Position numbers and translations under genes: made by a program. Positions 35,471 through 48,262 of a DNA stretch of 64,000 nt are shown piece after piece. The stretch's first letter is position 1, and each line of letters starts with the position of its first letter. Source of the stretch: Viscum album (lineage: Eukaryota > Streptophyta > Magnoliopsida > Santalales > Viscaceae); assembly GCA_963277665.1 (NCBI GenBank), contig OY728133.1, positions 387,637,962 through 387,701,961 of the forward strand. Reading direction: 5' to 3'. The notes below the pieces were generated by a model. The model was not told the origin of the DNA, searched no databases, and was given only the letters and a program-made list of their open reading frames with translations.

Positions 35471-35771
35471 TATTAATAATATACACTAGTTTTGTTGTTG
35501 GATTAAAATTACCTCATAGATTTGGGTTTCCTTGGAATGGGTTTCATGTGATAGAAATGATATTTGTTTGGAATAGTTCAGAAACATGCTCAGAGACACT
35601 TTGACATTTGTCAAAGCATGTATAGTTGATCTGGGGTATCATGTTAGAACCCAAATATAAATGATGATTCTTAATTTATGCTTCAATACTATATATTTAT
35701 TTATTTTCTAAGCTTATAACATGTTTACATTACATTTATTAATTATATATTTGATTACAATGGTGGTACCC

Positions 35772-35790
35772 TACTGAGTTATACTCACAC
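35772..35790 (+). promoter_or_regulatory. Conserved LTR motif TACTGAG…ACTCACAC (G)
   Basis: TACTGAGTTATACTCACAC, one base from the B form in the second half and with a shorter spacer. It is the main evidence that this region is an LTR. Confidence 0.65.
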
Positions 35791-36288
35791 TATGCCGGAG
35801 TATCCATGGCACTTGGGTACTAAAGTAGACTTCATTAATTGTAAGTTCATGTTGGATAGAGGCTCAAAGTAGCCAATTGAGTGGGAAATCTCAACCGAGA
35901 TTGGATAGTAGGATGAGGTTAGACTTGAAAATTGTAGTATTGCCTCAATGTTTTTAATTCTTTTATTTATCTATTTCATGTGACTAGCCATATTGGGGGT
36001 CAATATTATTTCATGATATGTATGATTGTGATTTAGGATGGTTGTATGATTCTGTATTATATTTTTATATAGAATTTTATGTTATATTTCATTTTCATAC
36101 TCTGCTTTATTATCATGGATGATGCCTGTTTTTTTAGGTTCTTTTTCACTCTTATAAGGGTGTATAGTTTCCCTATGGTACTACCATAGAACCAGGATAC
36201 TAGTTAGTATCCTCTAGAATATAGGGTGGCACACATGAGGTCCTAATTGTGACTCCCTTAGTTGGGACACTAGTTAGTGGTCATGTAA

Positions 36289-38190
36289 TATGGAATAACT
36301 ATATAGAAATAGTATGATCTTATCATATTGACACTTGAGGGGTTAGATAAGAAACCTATGAAGTATATGTATGTACACACCCCTTTTTATATATCTTGTT
36401 TTTATATACTATTTGTTGTAGGTTTATAGATTTATTTGGTTGTAGAGATTGAAAAAAAATTATTGACTTGTTGAGAAGATATATGTGAATCTATATATGC
36501 TTAGAAGGAGGTAAAAATGTCCACATTGAGAATTACATTATTGGGATATTTATTTCATTGCTTATAGAAAATTTTTATTTTGAAATTCATGTAGTTAAAA
36601 GATTATCTTAATTGATTAATTGTTCATTTAAGATATTGGACTTTCATATCATTGATATTAAATATTAGGAGTTGTTTTTTAGGGTAATTAATTCTATTTG
36701 AGTAAATAATATGCTAATTTCTTGACTGTACTTATAACTTCTTAGAGACAGGATTTGGGAGTCACACCTCAATACCATTATCAGTTGCGATGGTAGTATG
36801 GTCGATTCATGAAATATCTCATGGTGATGAAAGCTCAATTCTATATCTAGTAGTGACAAATTTCCCCTCATACCAACATATCTTAAACTGAACAGGTTTT
36901 TATGAGGTGTTGTCCTGCAAGATGGGGGCTTAGTACCCCACTTGGATATTGTTACTCTGATGCCCTTTTCTGGCAGTGATAGTAATTGTTCCAGTCCTAA
37001 TGATAGTCAAATATCTTTTGATAGAGATTTAGTTATTTAAGGGATTCCATGGGTGGAGGTCCTTATTACCGTTTACTGGTGGTAGTATTTATTACTAATC
37101 TAGGGAAAATGGACCATTTGTTTCATAGGATTATCTTCTTCTCCTCCCTCAATGTAGGGTTTCTTATAGTGGAGAAAACATTCATGCATGAGTTCCTCTA
37201 TTTATGATTTTTTATTTTATTTATTATATACCTCTATAACCACATAAATATTAGATCTTGGTCTCTATTTATAATAAAAACAATTTAATTCAGAGATAAA
37301 TCATCCACATGAACCCATTTTAAATCTTTTTACACGTAAAAATATTGTAATGATTAAAAACTGGTTTAGATCATATAAAGTAAGTCAAAATGAAATATTT
37401 AAAAAAGATATGATACATTTATAAATATAGAGAAGAAAAATAAATATAATTATATACACCTATACTTATACAATACAATATCTACCACTCTAACATTGAT
37501 GAAAAACAAAACTACTAATCGAGTTTGTAATTAAACAGGAGTGTGGACAGCCAACCAAGAATGATGCACTTTCCGGCATGGTTGAAAGGGACTATTTCAT
37601 CTCTAATTTACCATACCTTAATACCAACCAAACCTTGGGCCATCCCAAGCCCAATTCATACCTCAAATTATTCTACTATAATAATAGTTTACATTCGAAT
37701 CCATTTTCATTTATTCCAGTATTCAAAGCTATAGGCGGGGACTTGAGAGGTAAGAATGGATTGGGGGATTGTAACTTCATATTTCCAATTAAAAGTCACA
37801 TATAACATAAGATTAATATGAAGTATTCGATTCAAAATCAAGGAGACTAGTATTTATATATAAAGAGTGTGTATTTCTAATTGATAGAGTGTATGGAATT
37901 GATTTATTTCAAATATTAATATTAACCAGATATGATTCTAACAATGAAATATGTATTTATTTATTATAATATTATAATAATTTTTTAAATTTTAATAAAA
38001 TAATGTTTACGAAATTTTTATGTGGACCAACCTTTAATAATTTTTTTGCAATGATGAAGTACTAGTTTTTTACTAATATAATTATATTACCTTCTACTAA
38101 AGTAATGAAATCAGTTCCCTCTATTTTTTTGATTTTTAAGTCAATCACTCATCATCACATTTAACTTAAATTATGTATATACACTTGTAT
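36289..38190. other. Unassigned stretch between LTR G and element F
   Basis: No domain recognised. It might include the leader of an element belonging to LTR G. A slightly less AT-rich patch at 37540-37800 has overlapping open frames of 63-75 codons without family resemblance. Confidence 0.4.
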
Positions 38191-41100
38191 AATGACACCC
38201 AACATGTAATTATGGAGTTTTGTATTATTATATTAATCCATATTTGGTATATTTATGTTTCTGAGAGGTTTAATCTTAATACATGGTAATTATGTTGTTT
38301 TTTTGTGCATTTTTTGCATGCACATTTTAGAGGAATCATTGTGGTTATCCTTACATAGTGAAATTTATTGTTGATTTTTCTTCTATGCATGGTTTTTCTT
38401 CATGGTCAAAGCATGGTTTAGTTCAAAACATGTGGATCCAAGATGAAATTGTGTAGGTCTTTTAGTGTGCATGGGTATGGGAAAATGGATTATGCATGTT
38501 TAAGTAAACTGGGAGACAAGAGTGTGAGTTGGATCTATTATTTAATGATAGCATTTAGAATAATTTTCCCATGGTTTTTTCAACATTTTTGTATCTCAGG
38601 TGAACTATGTGAGAGAGTTTTTTACAGAGTGGACTATGCACAGTTGGGGAATGTTTTAAAAAATCATGAATCCAAACTGTATCATCTTCCCAGATTCATT
38701 AAAAGTTAAATTACAGGTGTTTCACCCTCTTAATTTTAACCATCTTAACATCCTCACTCTCATTTGAATATAATATGTTACATCAAGGAATCCTCATCCC
38801 TTCATTCTCTTATATATTTATATATTTCTACCTTTCATTCAAGTAGGTTTCTTCATGGTCCCTCTAAATATATTCTTATATTATATTCGATCATTTACTT
38901 GGATTTATATTTCTAAAATAAAACCCAAAAATTTTATTGGATAATTTTAGGGTAGGTTATGCACCCAATCATGGGACTTCACTCATGTAGGTGTTATAGA
39001 GGAATTTTCATGGCTCAGTTGGGTGTTCTCCATCAAAGGTGAAAAATTTCAACTTGTTTATTATTGAACCCATTTAGGGATTTCTTTATTGTCACTTTAT
39101 ATTACATTACATTAGATTCGTGTTGGTTATAAATTGTTTCTTGATTAATATTATAAATCTGACTATGTCCTTAGATAGAAAAATAGTGATTTCTAAATGA
39201 ATTTAACCCATTTCATATATTGAGATCCCAGGAAGTGTGTTTTCAGTAATTCCTAAGTAGATGTTAAAATAATTAGACAACCTTAAAATCCATTCGTAAT
39301 GTTTGATTAAATTTTTAAATTGGTATTTTTTATCAAATTATTTTTAAACCAAGTGTCTGAAGTATTTTAATATATTCGAATTGTTTTATATGCGATTTTT
39401 TGATTTGAAAGGGGTGAGTTAACCCTTCCATGTGACATCTGAAAACATTTTATAGATTTAAGAGATTTTAATAGTGGTTTTAAGAGAATTTTATGCTCTA
39501 TAATTGGTTTCAAGAAATGTATAAATAAAATTATCTAAAGATTGGATTGATATAGTATTTGAAAATAGTGTGAGTTATCTTGGAATTGAAGTCTTTTTTT
39601 AAAATGAGTTGTTTATAACTATATTAAAATCTGTCTTTCAAGAAAATTTTTGAGAAAATATTCAATCCTCGTGTGACTATTATTATTATTATGGTGTCTT
39701 GTGATTTTTTGAGGGGTGTTTTATATTGATGTATCATTATATAAAATTTATGCATAGATATTAATGGGGTTGTTCACTATAACTGTGTAAGAGGTGTTGC
39801 ATGATTTATTTCAAATAAACCAAACCAATCATGCCAGATGAAAGGATTCAAAAAATTTAATAAAAATCTAAAGAAAATGTATATATGAAACTGATGGGGT
39901 CATACAAAGGGACTTTCCCTCATCCATCAGACAATAGTTTTAAAGATTGTTATAAGAGATCTCATTTTTGTATTCAGAATCATCAGTAGTCCCCCACTCT
40001 GCTTGAGATATACCCGGATTGATGATCCTAATGATTTATGTATTTTACTTCTTTAAAACCTTATAAGGTTATCTGGTAGACACGTTCCATGGTACATTTG
40101 AATAATAATTTTGTGGCCTTCTCTTTGATGGGGTAGCGTTAAAAACCTCACTATCCACTACCTTTGCCTTTCCATTTATGATTACATCCTTAAAAGAATC
40201 ATTCAAACCACTGACTGATGCCTTGAAAGAGGTAATTCCATTAACCCCTTCATAATCATAGACATTTCATTATTTCTTAGATATTCTATTGGAATTAAAT
40301 ATTTTACAGATATCCTGGTGATAATAAATGTGTTTCTGAGAAATATTTTGATTTAAAACATCCTCCTCATGGCCTAAAAGATCAAGAGTCATTAGCTGCA
40401 TGCGTCTTTTCACCAAATAAGACTATGTATAGGTGTCCTCTAAAGCACCTAGGTGTGTCTTAATATCATATGTAAATTAAATTTCTCTCTGCATACCATC
40501 AATACCCATGTTGAGAAAAAATGTATCCACCTTCCCATTTCCATCCAAGAAAGGAATAATTATTACCATATACGCCATCCCTTGGTGAAAAATGCCTCAA
40601 GGCCAACATTCATACTATGATTTGGAATTTCGATACTCGAAATAGAATCAAGGATAGGCCTCATCACTATTAAAGAAGCATTCCCCTTTAAAGTATCAAC
40701 TACAAACTCAGGCACAGGTTTCTTCTCATATGTATGCTTGTCACACACAAGATCCACAATACTCTACATTGTTCGCCTATTAAAATTGTTTTTACAAAGT
40801 GTATTATAATTATCTTATACATATTAATTGGATAAGACCACAATTTTATGGAATGTTTTTTGACATGACCAATTGTTTGAAAGTCCGAACAAAAGTAAGG
40901 AAGTATTATATTTTCTACCTTTAGAGATATTTCATCATCCAAGGATGATAGTACAATACTTTTGATCAAGAACATGCTTAAATCAACCTCCACCATGACT
41001 CTATAAAAATTTGAAACCATATTTGTCTTAGTGTATCTTTCCATTTTAATTGGAATATCCATAGTAGAAGATATATCAAATAAGATATTGAAATTCTATA

Positions 41101-43284
41101 ATATCAATTTAATACCAATAATCTTAATCCATACCAGAGCTCTAGAATTTTATAAATCAAATTGGATAAACTGAAAATCACACTCCTAAACCTGGATTTA
41201 AAGAAATTGATCGAATCCCCCAAGCCATGCACTTCATTTCCTCTGATGAATAAATGATATGGAATAAATCGCTACCTAAGGGTATGGAGTTCCAATCAGA
41301 ATAATTCCATACAGAAGCAAACTTTTGAACTGAGGCATCAGATTTACCAAACATTCCACCTATAGAGAGAATAATCCATGTAATAATGGGGTACTTTCAT
41401 ATATTAAATCTATCAAATATAGCCTCCTTAAAATAAATCACCCATGCAGTATCAACCTTCTTCGAAATACGATCTGGAATGAAATCATTCAAATTCATAA
41501 AATGCCCTTTGTTTGAATCCCCTTCAGCCCCTTCAAGGCCAAAAACGATCATAGGAGTATTCATATTAACACAAATGGGAACATTAGTATTATCATACCC
41601 CACTACAACTACTATAGAACTGGATCTAATTCCACAGGATATAGATTCCATGGGCACCTGTCAAACTATCAGTCCTATGTTTACCAAAGTAGGTCTATAC
41701 TCTCTATTTAACTAAGTGATCCTAATTGTGATCCACTAAGAATCATTGGCATTAAGATTGAGCATTGTGTTCCCCCCTATGACTTGTATAATATAAATAC
41801 TTATTTTTTAGTATTGGGTTATCTCTGAGGAATGTTTCCAGGATACACCTCATCAATTATGCTAAAATGATTGCAGGACATATGAGCTAGTAACATTTTT
41901 TATCCCATGGTAGTAAAGAATATCTCGGTTTATTTATCTATGCATAGTCTGATAGGTCTCTACATGGATGTGGAAAGGCTTAGTAGCTATAACTAAGGCT
42001 ATTTGTCCTTAGTTTAGGTCTTTATTACTAGATCCTTAGGATGATTCTCATGATTCCAAGATCCTACTCAGGATCATTTAAGGTATTTTTTTACTGTTTT
42101 GGATCCACTACTTCTTGTATGATTTCTTAGTACCTATGTAATTTATTCTTGTATCTATTTATTAATTTAAATTGATATAGTTGTTACTATTTTCATGTCT
42201 TCATTATTCCTTATATTATGGGTAACTTTTAAAAAAATTGAAAATTGATATGCAAATGGGTCTTTTGAAGAATGAAATCAAAATTGTTGTTTTAATATTA
42301 TTCCAAACTATTTTGTAACTCTTTTGAAAGGTGTTATCATTAAATGTGTTTTTTATGAAGAGAATTTAGATAGTTTTAATAAGAAAGAGGAAATTATTAG
42401 TTTTTAAAACTATATCTTGTGGGTTTTTCAAACATGGATCTTGGCCATAGTTCCTAGAATTACTTATAAATTATTTTTCTATGGATGTTTGGAAAACTAT
42501 TATAAATTGAAAACCCTCTTGAGTTTTTATTGGTGAATTTTGAAAAGAGGTTTTTATGAGATGATTATAAATTGGTACTTTAAAAAAGTGGTTTTTAGAA
42601 ATATTATTCAAATAAGAAAATGTTTTCCCACATAATTTTCATCATTTAATGAAAATTTAGAAAAATATTTTTAACAAAACTATGATTATTTTATTGTTTC
42701 TTGATGTAATGTCTAACAAAAAATGTATATTTTATTAATTGTATTTCAAACTCAAATTTTTATGATATAACACTAAAGAGACTCTATAGATTCAGCCGGT
42801 GGTGACCTATAAGATTGTTTATATCATGCCTATATTTTATAATTTAGATGTTCATTCTATATTTTCCTTCATTATTCTATCCCGTCGAGGGAGATTTTAA
42901 GGTGGATGGATATCATGGGTTAAATAGAGATTCAATAGAGCTGGTTGGGGTTTCTTTTAGTTCTAGGGGTTTGTATCATCCACTTTTTCCTACTGTGTTT
43001 TTATACCCTATATATATTTTTCTTTGTAACTATCATTTCTTAATTTATGGTTTTAGTTATATCCCTATCATAGATGTTTATTTCCATTATTTAGTTTGGA
43101 TTGATTATATTCCCTATTTCAGTTATCTATTGTGACTGTTATATGAGGGTTGAATCATTCCCAATATATGCATCATGATTTCTAGGAACAGTTTTTGGCC
43201 AGTGGGGATCAAGAAATCCCATTAAGACTATGGTAGGCCAAGTTGGGTGTCTGTTGATATGGAATCCTTCCTAGGTTTAATGCA
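38191..43284 (+). repeat. 5' LTR of element F, interrupted by LINE remnant
   Basis: Aligns in blocks with 45880-51230: GTGGTTA-CCTTACATAGTG (38340 / 46036), CATTAAAAGTTAAAT (38697 / 46378), TTGATTTGAAAGGGGTG (39400 / 47087), then after the inserts GGAATGTTTCCAGG (41831 / 49782) and GATCCTACTCAGGAT (42060 / 50006). The end near 43284 (TTTAATGCA) corresponds to GTTCGTTACA. The two LTRs are strongly diverged, which makes F one of the oldest elements here. Confidence 0.8.
39830..41775 (-). pseudogene. LINE (L1-type) ORF1 remnant inserted in LTR of F
   Basis: On the minus strand the 121-codon stretch 41062-40700 reads Y-T-K-T-N-M-V-S-N-F, R-V-M-V-E-V-D-L-S and L-P-Y-F-C-S-D-F-Q-T-I-G-H-V-K-K-H. 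This matches the tail of the DUF4283 RNA-binding domain and the following zf-CCHC_4 knuckle of plant LINE ORF1 or related proteins; the second Cys is Phe. The upstream stretch 41657-41397 and the downstream stretch 40757-40563 fit the same region of ORF1 in position. ORF2 (endonuclease, RT) is absent, and no poly(A) end or target duplication was seen. The segment has no counterpart in the right LTR of F, so it is an insertion there. Confidence 0.68.
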
Positions 43285-45865
43285 AAATTCTATTAAATCA
43301 TAGGTTCTCTATAGTCCCCATTTTTTTGGAGATCACTATTTTTATTTAGTAAGTTGGTTGTTTAGGGATAAGGATGTTGGGACTTGGTAGTTAGGTGTGT
43401 GAAGAGTGTCATTGTATCTTTCCCACCCGAAGCCTCATGCTTCAAAGAGTATATAGGATTATTTCTTTGATTCATGATTTATGTTTAATAGTGTAGTTGG
43501 ATTATGATATGACGCTTATAGTGGTGATGTTTTGATCATCATTTGTACAACCAAAGTTACTTTTTGGGTCATATTTAATTGTTTTGGATAGAAATAGAGA
43601 TGGAAATCAAGGTATAAGGGTAACTTTTAGTTTATAAAAAATCATGTAGAAACCAATCACTTGATAATAGTAAATTTTTAGGGATCATTTCATGATTGGA
43701 ATTGGTCTATCAACCATGTGTCAAATTCATGAATGGTTCTTCATCCTATTTTATTTTTATACTTAGACACATTGATTCTTGGATTGAAATGTGTGGTTAT
43801 GGTAATGGTAAAAATGTTGTGGTGGGTCTTGTGATGTGTTGGTATTTTTCTATGGGATTCTAAGTTTATTATTTTGTGAAAATTTTGTCTATGTGACTTC
43901 ATATGTGGCTTAAAATTTTTTTTTTCTAAAAATTTGACTCCATGAGAAAAATTTTATTGATTAGAAACAAGTCCTTTGAGGTTTTTTGTAAAATTATATT
44001 TGGTTTCATGAAATGTTTCTTAAATGGTTAATTTCATTTGTAAATATGTAATGTTTTTTGTATTTAAACAGTTAAATGTTTTTTTAAATGAAAATTTTGA
44101 ATGGTGGTTTTCTATTTTCGAGGAAATTTGTTGATCTCTAAAACAGGATTTTGTGTCTTATTTGGGTTTTTACCCTTAGGGTTGGTTTAAAAAGGTTAAA
44201 TTATTTGAAATTGTTTCAAAGTAATTTTTTTGGTTTATATAATTAAATCTATAAGGGTGTTTTGGTTTTAAAACTAGTACTTGGTTATTCAGAAATCATT
44301 TATGTTTTTGATAAATCAGTTCAAGTTAGGGATTATGGTTGATGTTATAAAAGGAGTTCTATTTTTATTTTTAATAAAATTATGTTCAGTTTTAAATTTT
44401 AACATGGTTTTAAAAACATGTTTTGATGATTTTATATTATGGGTGTCTATTAAATTTAAATATATGTTTCCTATTTGGTAATTTCATGCTTGGGAATGGT
44501 CCCTTTTTATATTTTTTTTTGTTTCATTGGGAAGAGGGTATATAGTTTTGAAAGGGGAAAGCTATGAATGTTTGATACATTTTTTAATGAGTTTTGTGAC
44601 TGGACCATCCCTTGTTTTATTTTTCAAAATATTGATGTGAATTTTGAGTCATGGTTATTTTGATCCATGTGTCATATTGATTTATCATAGGCCCTCCAAA
44701 AAAGTTGTTGTTTAAATGTAATGTCACCTTCTTTAGGGGTTTTATGTTATTTTAGTTTTAAAATTTATTAGGCTCTAAATGTTGTGGAAAGTGGTGTTCG
44801 AAATCATTATTCATATTCCTTTAGAATATTTTATTTCATGTTGGCTCAGTGAGTTCTCCTTATAAATCATATGGTAATGTAATTTAGAACAATAAAGCTT
44901 ATTTGAATAGTGGATTAGTGAGAATCTGTTTTCTTAGAGAAGCATGGGATTTGATTTAGTGTCCATCATTTAGTGTATCCTCGGTGTTCATGGTTGTGTC
45001 TCTTTAGATGATAATATAGTTAGGGATTTATGATTTTAGTGTTTAGAATAGTTTGTTTTTGAGGTGCATTTTCCTAGTGTTTTCCCTAGGGTTCCTTCTT
45101 GGTTTCTCTTTTTCAGTGGTGTTTTATGTAGTGATTTTAATTAAACATTTCTTAGTGAATATTTTTGTTTCTTTTACATGAGGTAGACCATGGATTATGA
45201 ATTGGTTTATTTATTTTTACATGAGAAAACATAGAAAACATGCATGGGTGACTGAGGGTAATCTATGGTTATGATTTGATTATGGCTAACCCTAAGTTGA
45301 GATCTCTAATGGGGGCATCATGGGATGGTATCTCTTGGTTTTAGACCAAATTACCCTCTTATGTTGTCAAGGACCATATTATTAGAGCCTCATTTTTTCT
45401 TGGTGAGGCATGTCTCAGTTTTCAATGCTCAATGGTTTTGGGATTCTATGGATTTAGTAACCTTGTTTTATGGTCTCTTGGTTTGTTTGGTAGAAGAGTT
45501 CTCTCCATGAGGATTTGATCCATTTTGTGGTTGTTCATGATCATAGGTTTTTTTAATTTCTATTTTAGAGATCTCAATAATATGATAGTTTTTTGACATC
45601 ATCACTCTTTCTGGAAATGATGTTTTCTATTGTTCTAAAATTTTAGATTAGTTATAAATAATTGTGAGGGCTATAGTAAGTCTTTGTCTCCTAATACCTC
45701 ATCATTTATCTATGATATGTCGTTTTATGAAAGATATTTTTCATGGTTGTTTGAGGATCCATCTATTTGATTGGGGACTTCAATTTTTAATTGTTAGTTT
45801 GTATTAGAATTCATTTCTTATTTTCCTCTTCACTGACCTAAGACTTTCTAGGGACTAAAAGTTGT
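43285..45865 (+). other. Non-coding internal region of LARD F
   Basis: It begins with AAATTCTATTAAATCATAGG, which lines up loosely with a TGGTATCAGAGCATAGG primer site. The 2.6 kb contain only short random open frames (the longest about 66 codons at 44281-44481) without gag or pol resemblance in any frame. Codon-like bias is absent. Confidence 0.65.
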
Positions 45866-45879
45866 GTGGTGGGGAGAAT
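45866..45879 (+). other. Polypurine tract of element F
   Basis: GTGGTGGGGAGAAT directly before TGTGACACCC. Purine-rich with a G run, as in gypsy elements; it fixes orientation and the LTR start. Confidence 0.75.
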
Positions 45880-47667
45880 TGTGACACCCTCTAAGTCACT
45901 ATAGAGTTTATTTTGTATTATATTAATCTATCTTAGGACATTTTGTTTCTTTAGAGGTTAAAGTTTGAAACATGGGAATTCCATATTGTTTCTTGGTCTG
46001 AATGGTTTTCATTCACGATTTAGAGGATATCATGTGGTTACCCTTACATAGTGTACTTTTTAGTTTATTTTCTTTTGGGTACGGTTGGTATGTATGACCA
46101 AGGCATGATTTATTATAAACAATCTAGATCCTAGGGGAAACCATGTGGGACCATTATTATACATGGGTACAGGTGGACAACCTATGCATGATAAGGTAAA
46201 TAGTGTAAAAATCATGGGAGTTCGCTCTGTAATTTGATTTTTCTATTTGGCATGATTGGTTCATGGTTGTTTCAAACATGTGGCATCCCAAATGAATAGT
46301 TCAAGTGGGGTTTGTCTATGTATTTTTATGTGTAGTGTTATCACATGGTTTGGAAAACTTTTCAGCTTTCCCATATTCATTAAAAGTTAAATTTCTAGTT
46401 CTCTCACTAGTTGATTTTATCCCTCCAACACTCTTAATCCACTCTTAATCTTTTGAATAAATTGGGTTCCTTCAATATATCTTCCTCTCTTCATCCTATT
46501 CCATTTTTATGGATTTATTCCTTATATTCAAGTGTTTTTCTTCTTGGTAAATCCCTCTAAACCACTTACTCCTTTATATCCCTACATTTACCTTGATTTA
46601 TCTTCCTTCAATAAGAGATTAAAGTCACAAGTACAAATTTTACGGTTGGTTTTGGACCTAATCATAGGGCCATATTTATCTATGGTTTGTAAAGTAGATG
46701 TCTTGGATTAGTTTTATTTTCCCCAAAAAAGGTGAAAACTTTGGAGTTGTTTGTCGTTGAAACAAGGAAGGTGTTTCATTACTATCATTTTAAATTACAT
46801 GTCATTTATTGTTTCCTATTGATAAAGAGTTTGTTAAATTTATAACTATGAATGTTTCATTTGATGAAAAAATGGTGGTTCCAAAATTTATTTGACCATT
46901 GGTATGTAATGGAATTCTATGAAAAATATTTCTAAAAATTACTAAGTGTATTTTGAAAGTGTGTGACTATTTTAAAATAAATTTTTACCACCAGATTGAA
47001 TTTTTAGATGGTTGTTTTAAATTTAATGATTTTAAACCAAGTGTAAATATTTTTTTAAGGTTTTAAAAATGTTTTATAGGGGATTATTGATTTGAAAGGG
47101 GTGTGTCAAGGTTTGGGTATGAAATTTGAAATATTTTTATAGCATTGAGATCATTGAAATGTGATTTAAAGGGAAGTGTGAAAAACTAAATGGATTTTCT
47201 AACATCACACCCCTACTCATTGGCTTGAGAAAGTAGAAGGATGTTACTTGGAAATAAGAAACATCCCTAAGGTGCCAAATACTGAAAATAAATTCCATGG
47301 GATTCCAAACAGATGGGGGACAATTTTCACTTTGAAGATAAAACAACCCAACCAAACACACGATAAAAAATAACCACTAAATGATGCGTGATAAAAAATA
47401 GTATACAAAAAAAGTATACAAAAAATTATAATATTTTAGTGTATACCAATAAGAAACCAAGATCAACATAAAAAAAATGTTGAATATTATACCAACAAAA
47501 CTCAAAGATTCCAAGACACCAAGACACAAAATATCTACATGCTCTAACCTCCAATTCCAAATCCATTCCCAACATACACGAATCTCTACTAAAGAAGTGT
47601 GATACCATATCTTTAATTGCGTCTCGATAAAAAAAAATATCTTTTAAAGCACCAAAGTTCCAAAGTA

Positions 47668-47692
47668 GGGATGAGTAAACAAACACTTTAGG
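47668..47692 (-). promoter_or_regulatory. Decayed conserved LTR motif in solo LTR H
   Basis: Plus-strand GGGATGAGTAAAC…CTTTAGG aligns with GGGGTGAGTATAC…CTCAGTAGG of the E LTR. It lies about 490 bp from the LTR end, where the other families predict it. Confidence 0.5.
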
Positions 47693-48052
47693 TTCTCCAT
47701 AAATGATTTCCTTAGTCATGCCACTAGGATAGAACATGTTATCAAATTTATAAAATATATATATATATCATCAAAAATAGTTTAAAATAAATCCAAACCC
47801 ATTTCAAATAAAAAATATAGTTTTTATACCAAAATAGTTTATTAAACCAAAATCATTTCCATGGAAAACAAAAAAAAAATTTCAAAACCATTTCTAAAAT
47901 TCCATTTTGGAAAAACCAATTCCATTTTGGAAAAATCAATTCAATTTCACTTATCCTAACATCCAACCAAGCATAAAATCATGGACCTCACTATGCTCAT
48001 TATTGGTGAGTCATCCTTTCCCCAATCTGTCACTTGGTGAACTATTTTGACA

Positions 48053-48262
48053 AGGGAAATTTCATACCCTTATAAATACCATTTTTTATGGGAGAAACAT
48101 ATACCCATATCCATACCATTTTTTACAGGGGGAATTCGTACCCTTATCCATCCTGATTTAGATGGGGGAAACATCAAACCCTTAGTTGTCTCATTTTTTA
48201 TTGGGGGAATTTCATACCCTTATCCATCCCACTTTTGATGGGGGAAATTTCATACCCTTATC
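48053..48262 (-). repeat. 36-39-bp minisatellite in solo LTR H, about 5.6 units
   Basis: Units of plus-strand form GGGGGAAATTTCATACCC, TTATCCATCCCA and TTTTTTAT, with lengths varying by 2-3 bp. The array ends about 360 bp before the TACTGAG-type motif on the minus strand. Confidence 0.88.

Larger units (their letters stand above)
33600..36288 (+). repeat. Probable gypsy LTR G (solo or truncated)
   Basis: TATAAATA at 33844-33851, a degenerate tandem array at 35280-35470, the TACTGAG…ACTCACAC motif at 35772-35790 and, about 495 bp further, an end-like GGTCATGTAA (36279-36288) followed by a PBS-like TGGAATAACT. The preceding TGTGACTCCC…GGTCAT string resembles the last 60 bp of the B LTR (ATGACTCGTGG…GGTCAT). 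The left end is not defined and no coding region follows. The open frame 33300-33680 upstream has no recognisable domain. Confidence 0.5.

Noticed and set aside
37540..37805. Less AT-rich patch as a gene exon or MITE
   Set aside because: Overlapping short frames without domain similarity and no terminal inverted repeats found.
38186..38190. Target-site duplication of element F
   Set aside because: TGTAT at the left does not match AGGAT after the right LTR end at 51230; flanks too decayed or ends misplaced.
42848..43135. Hydrophobic 95-codon frame in the F LTR as a membrane protein
   Set aside because: The matching position in the other LTR (50857-51153) is open in a different way with a different product, so it is not conserved as coding.
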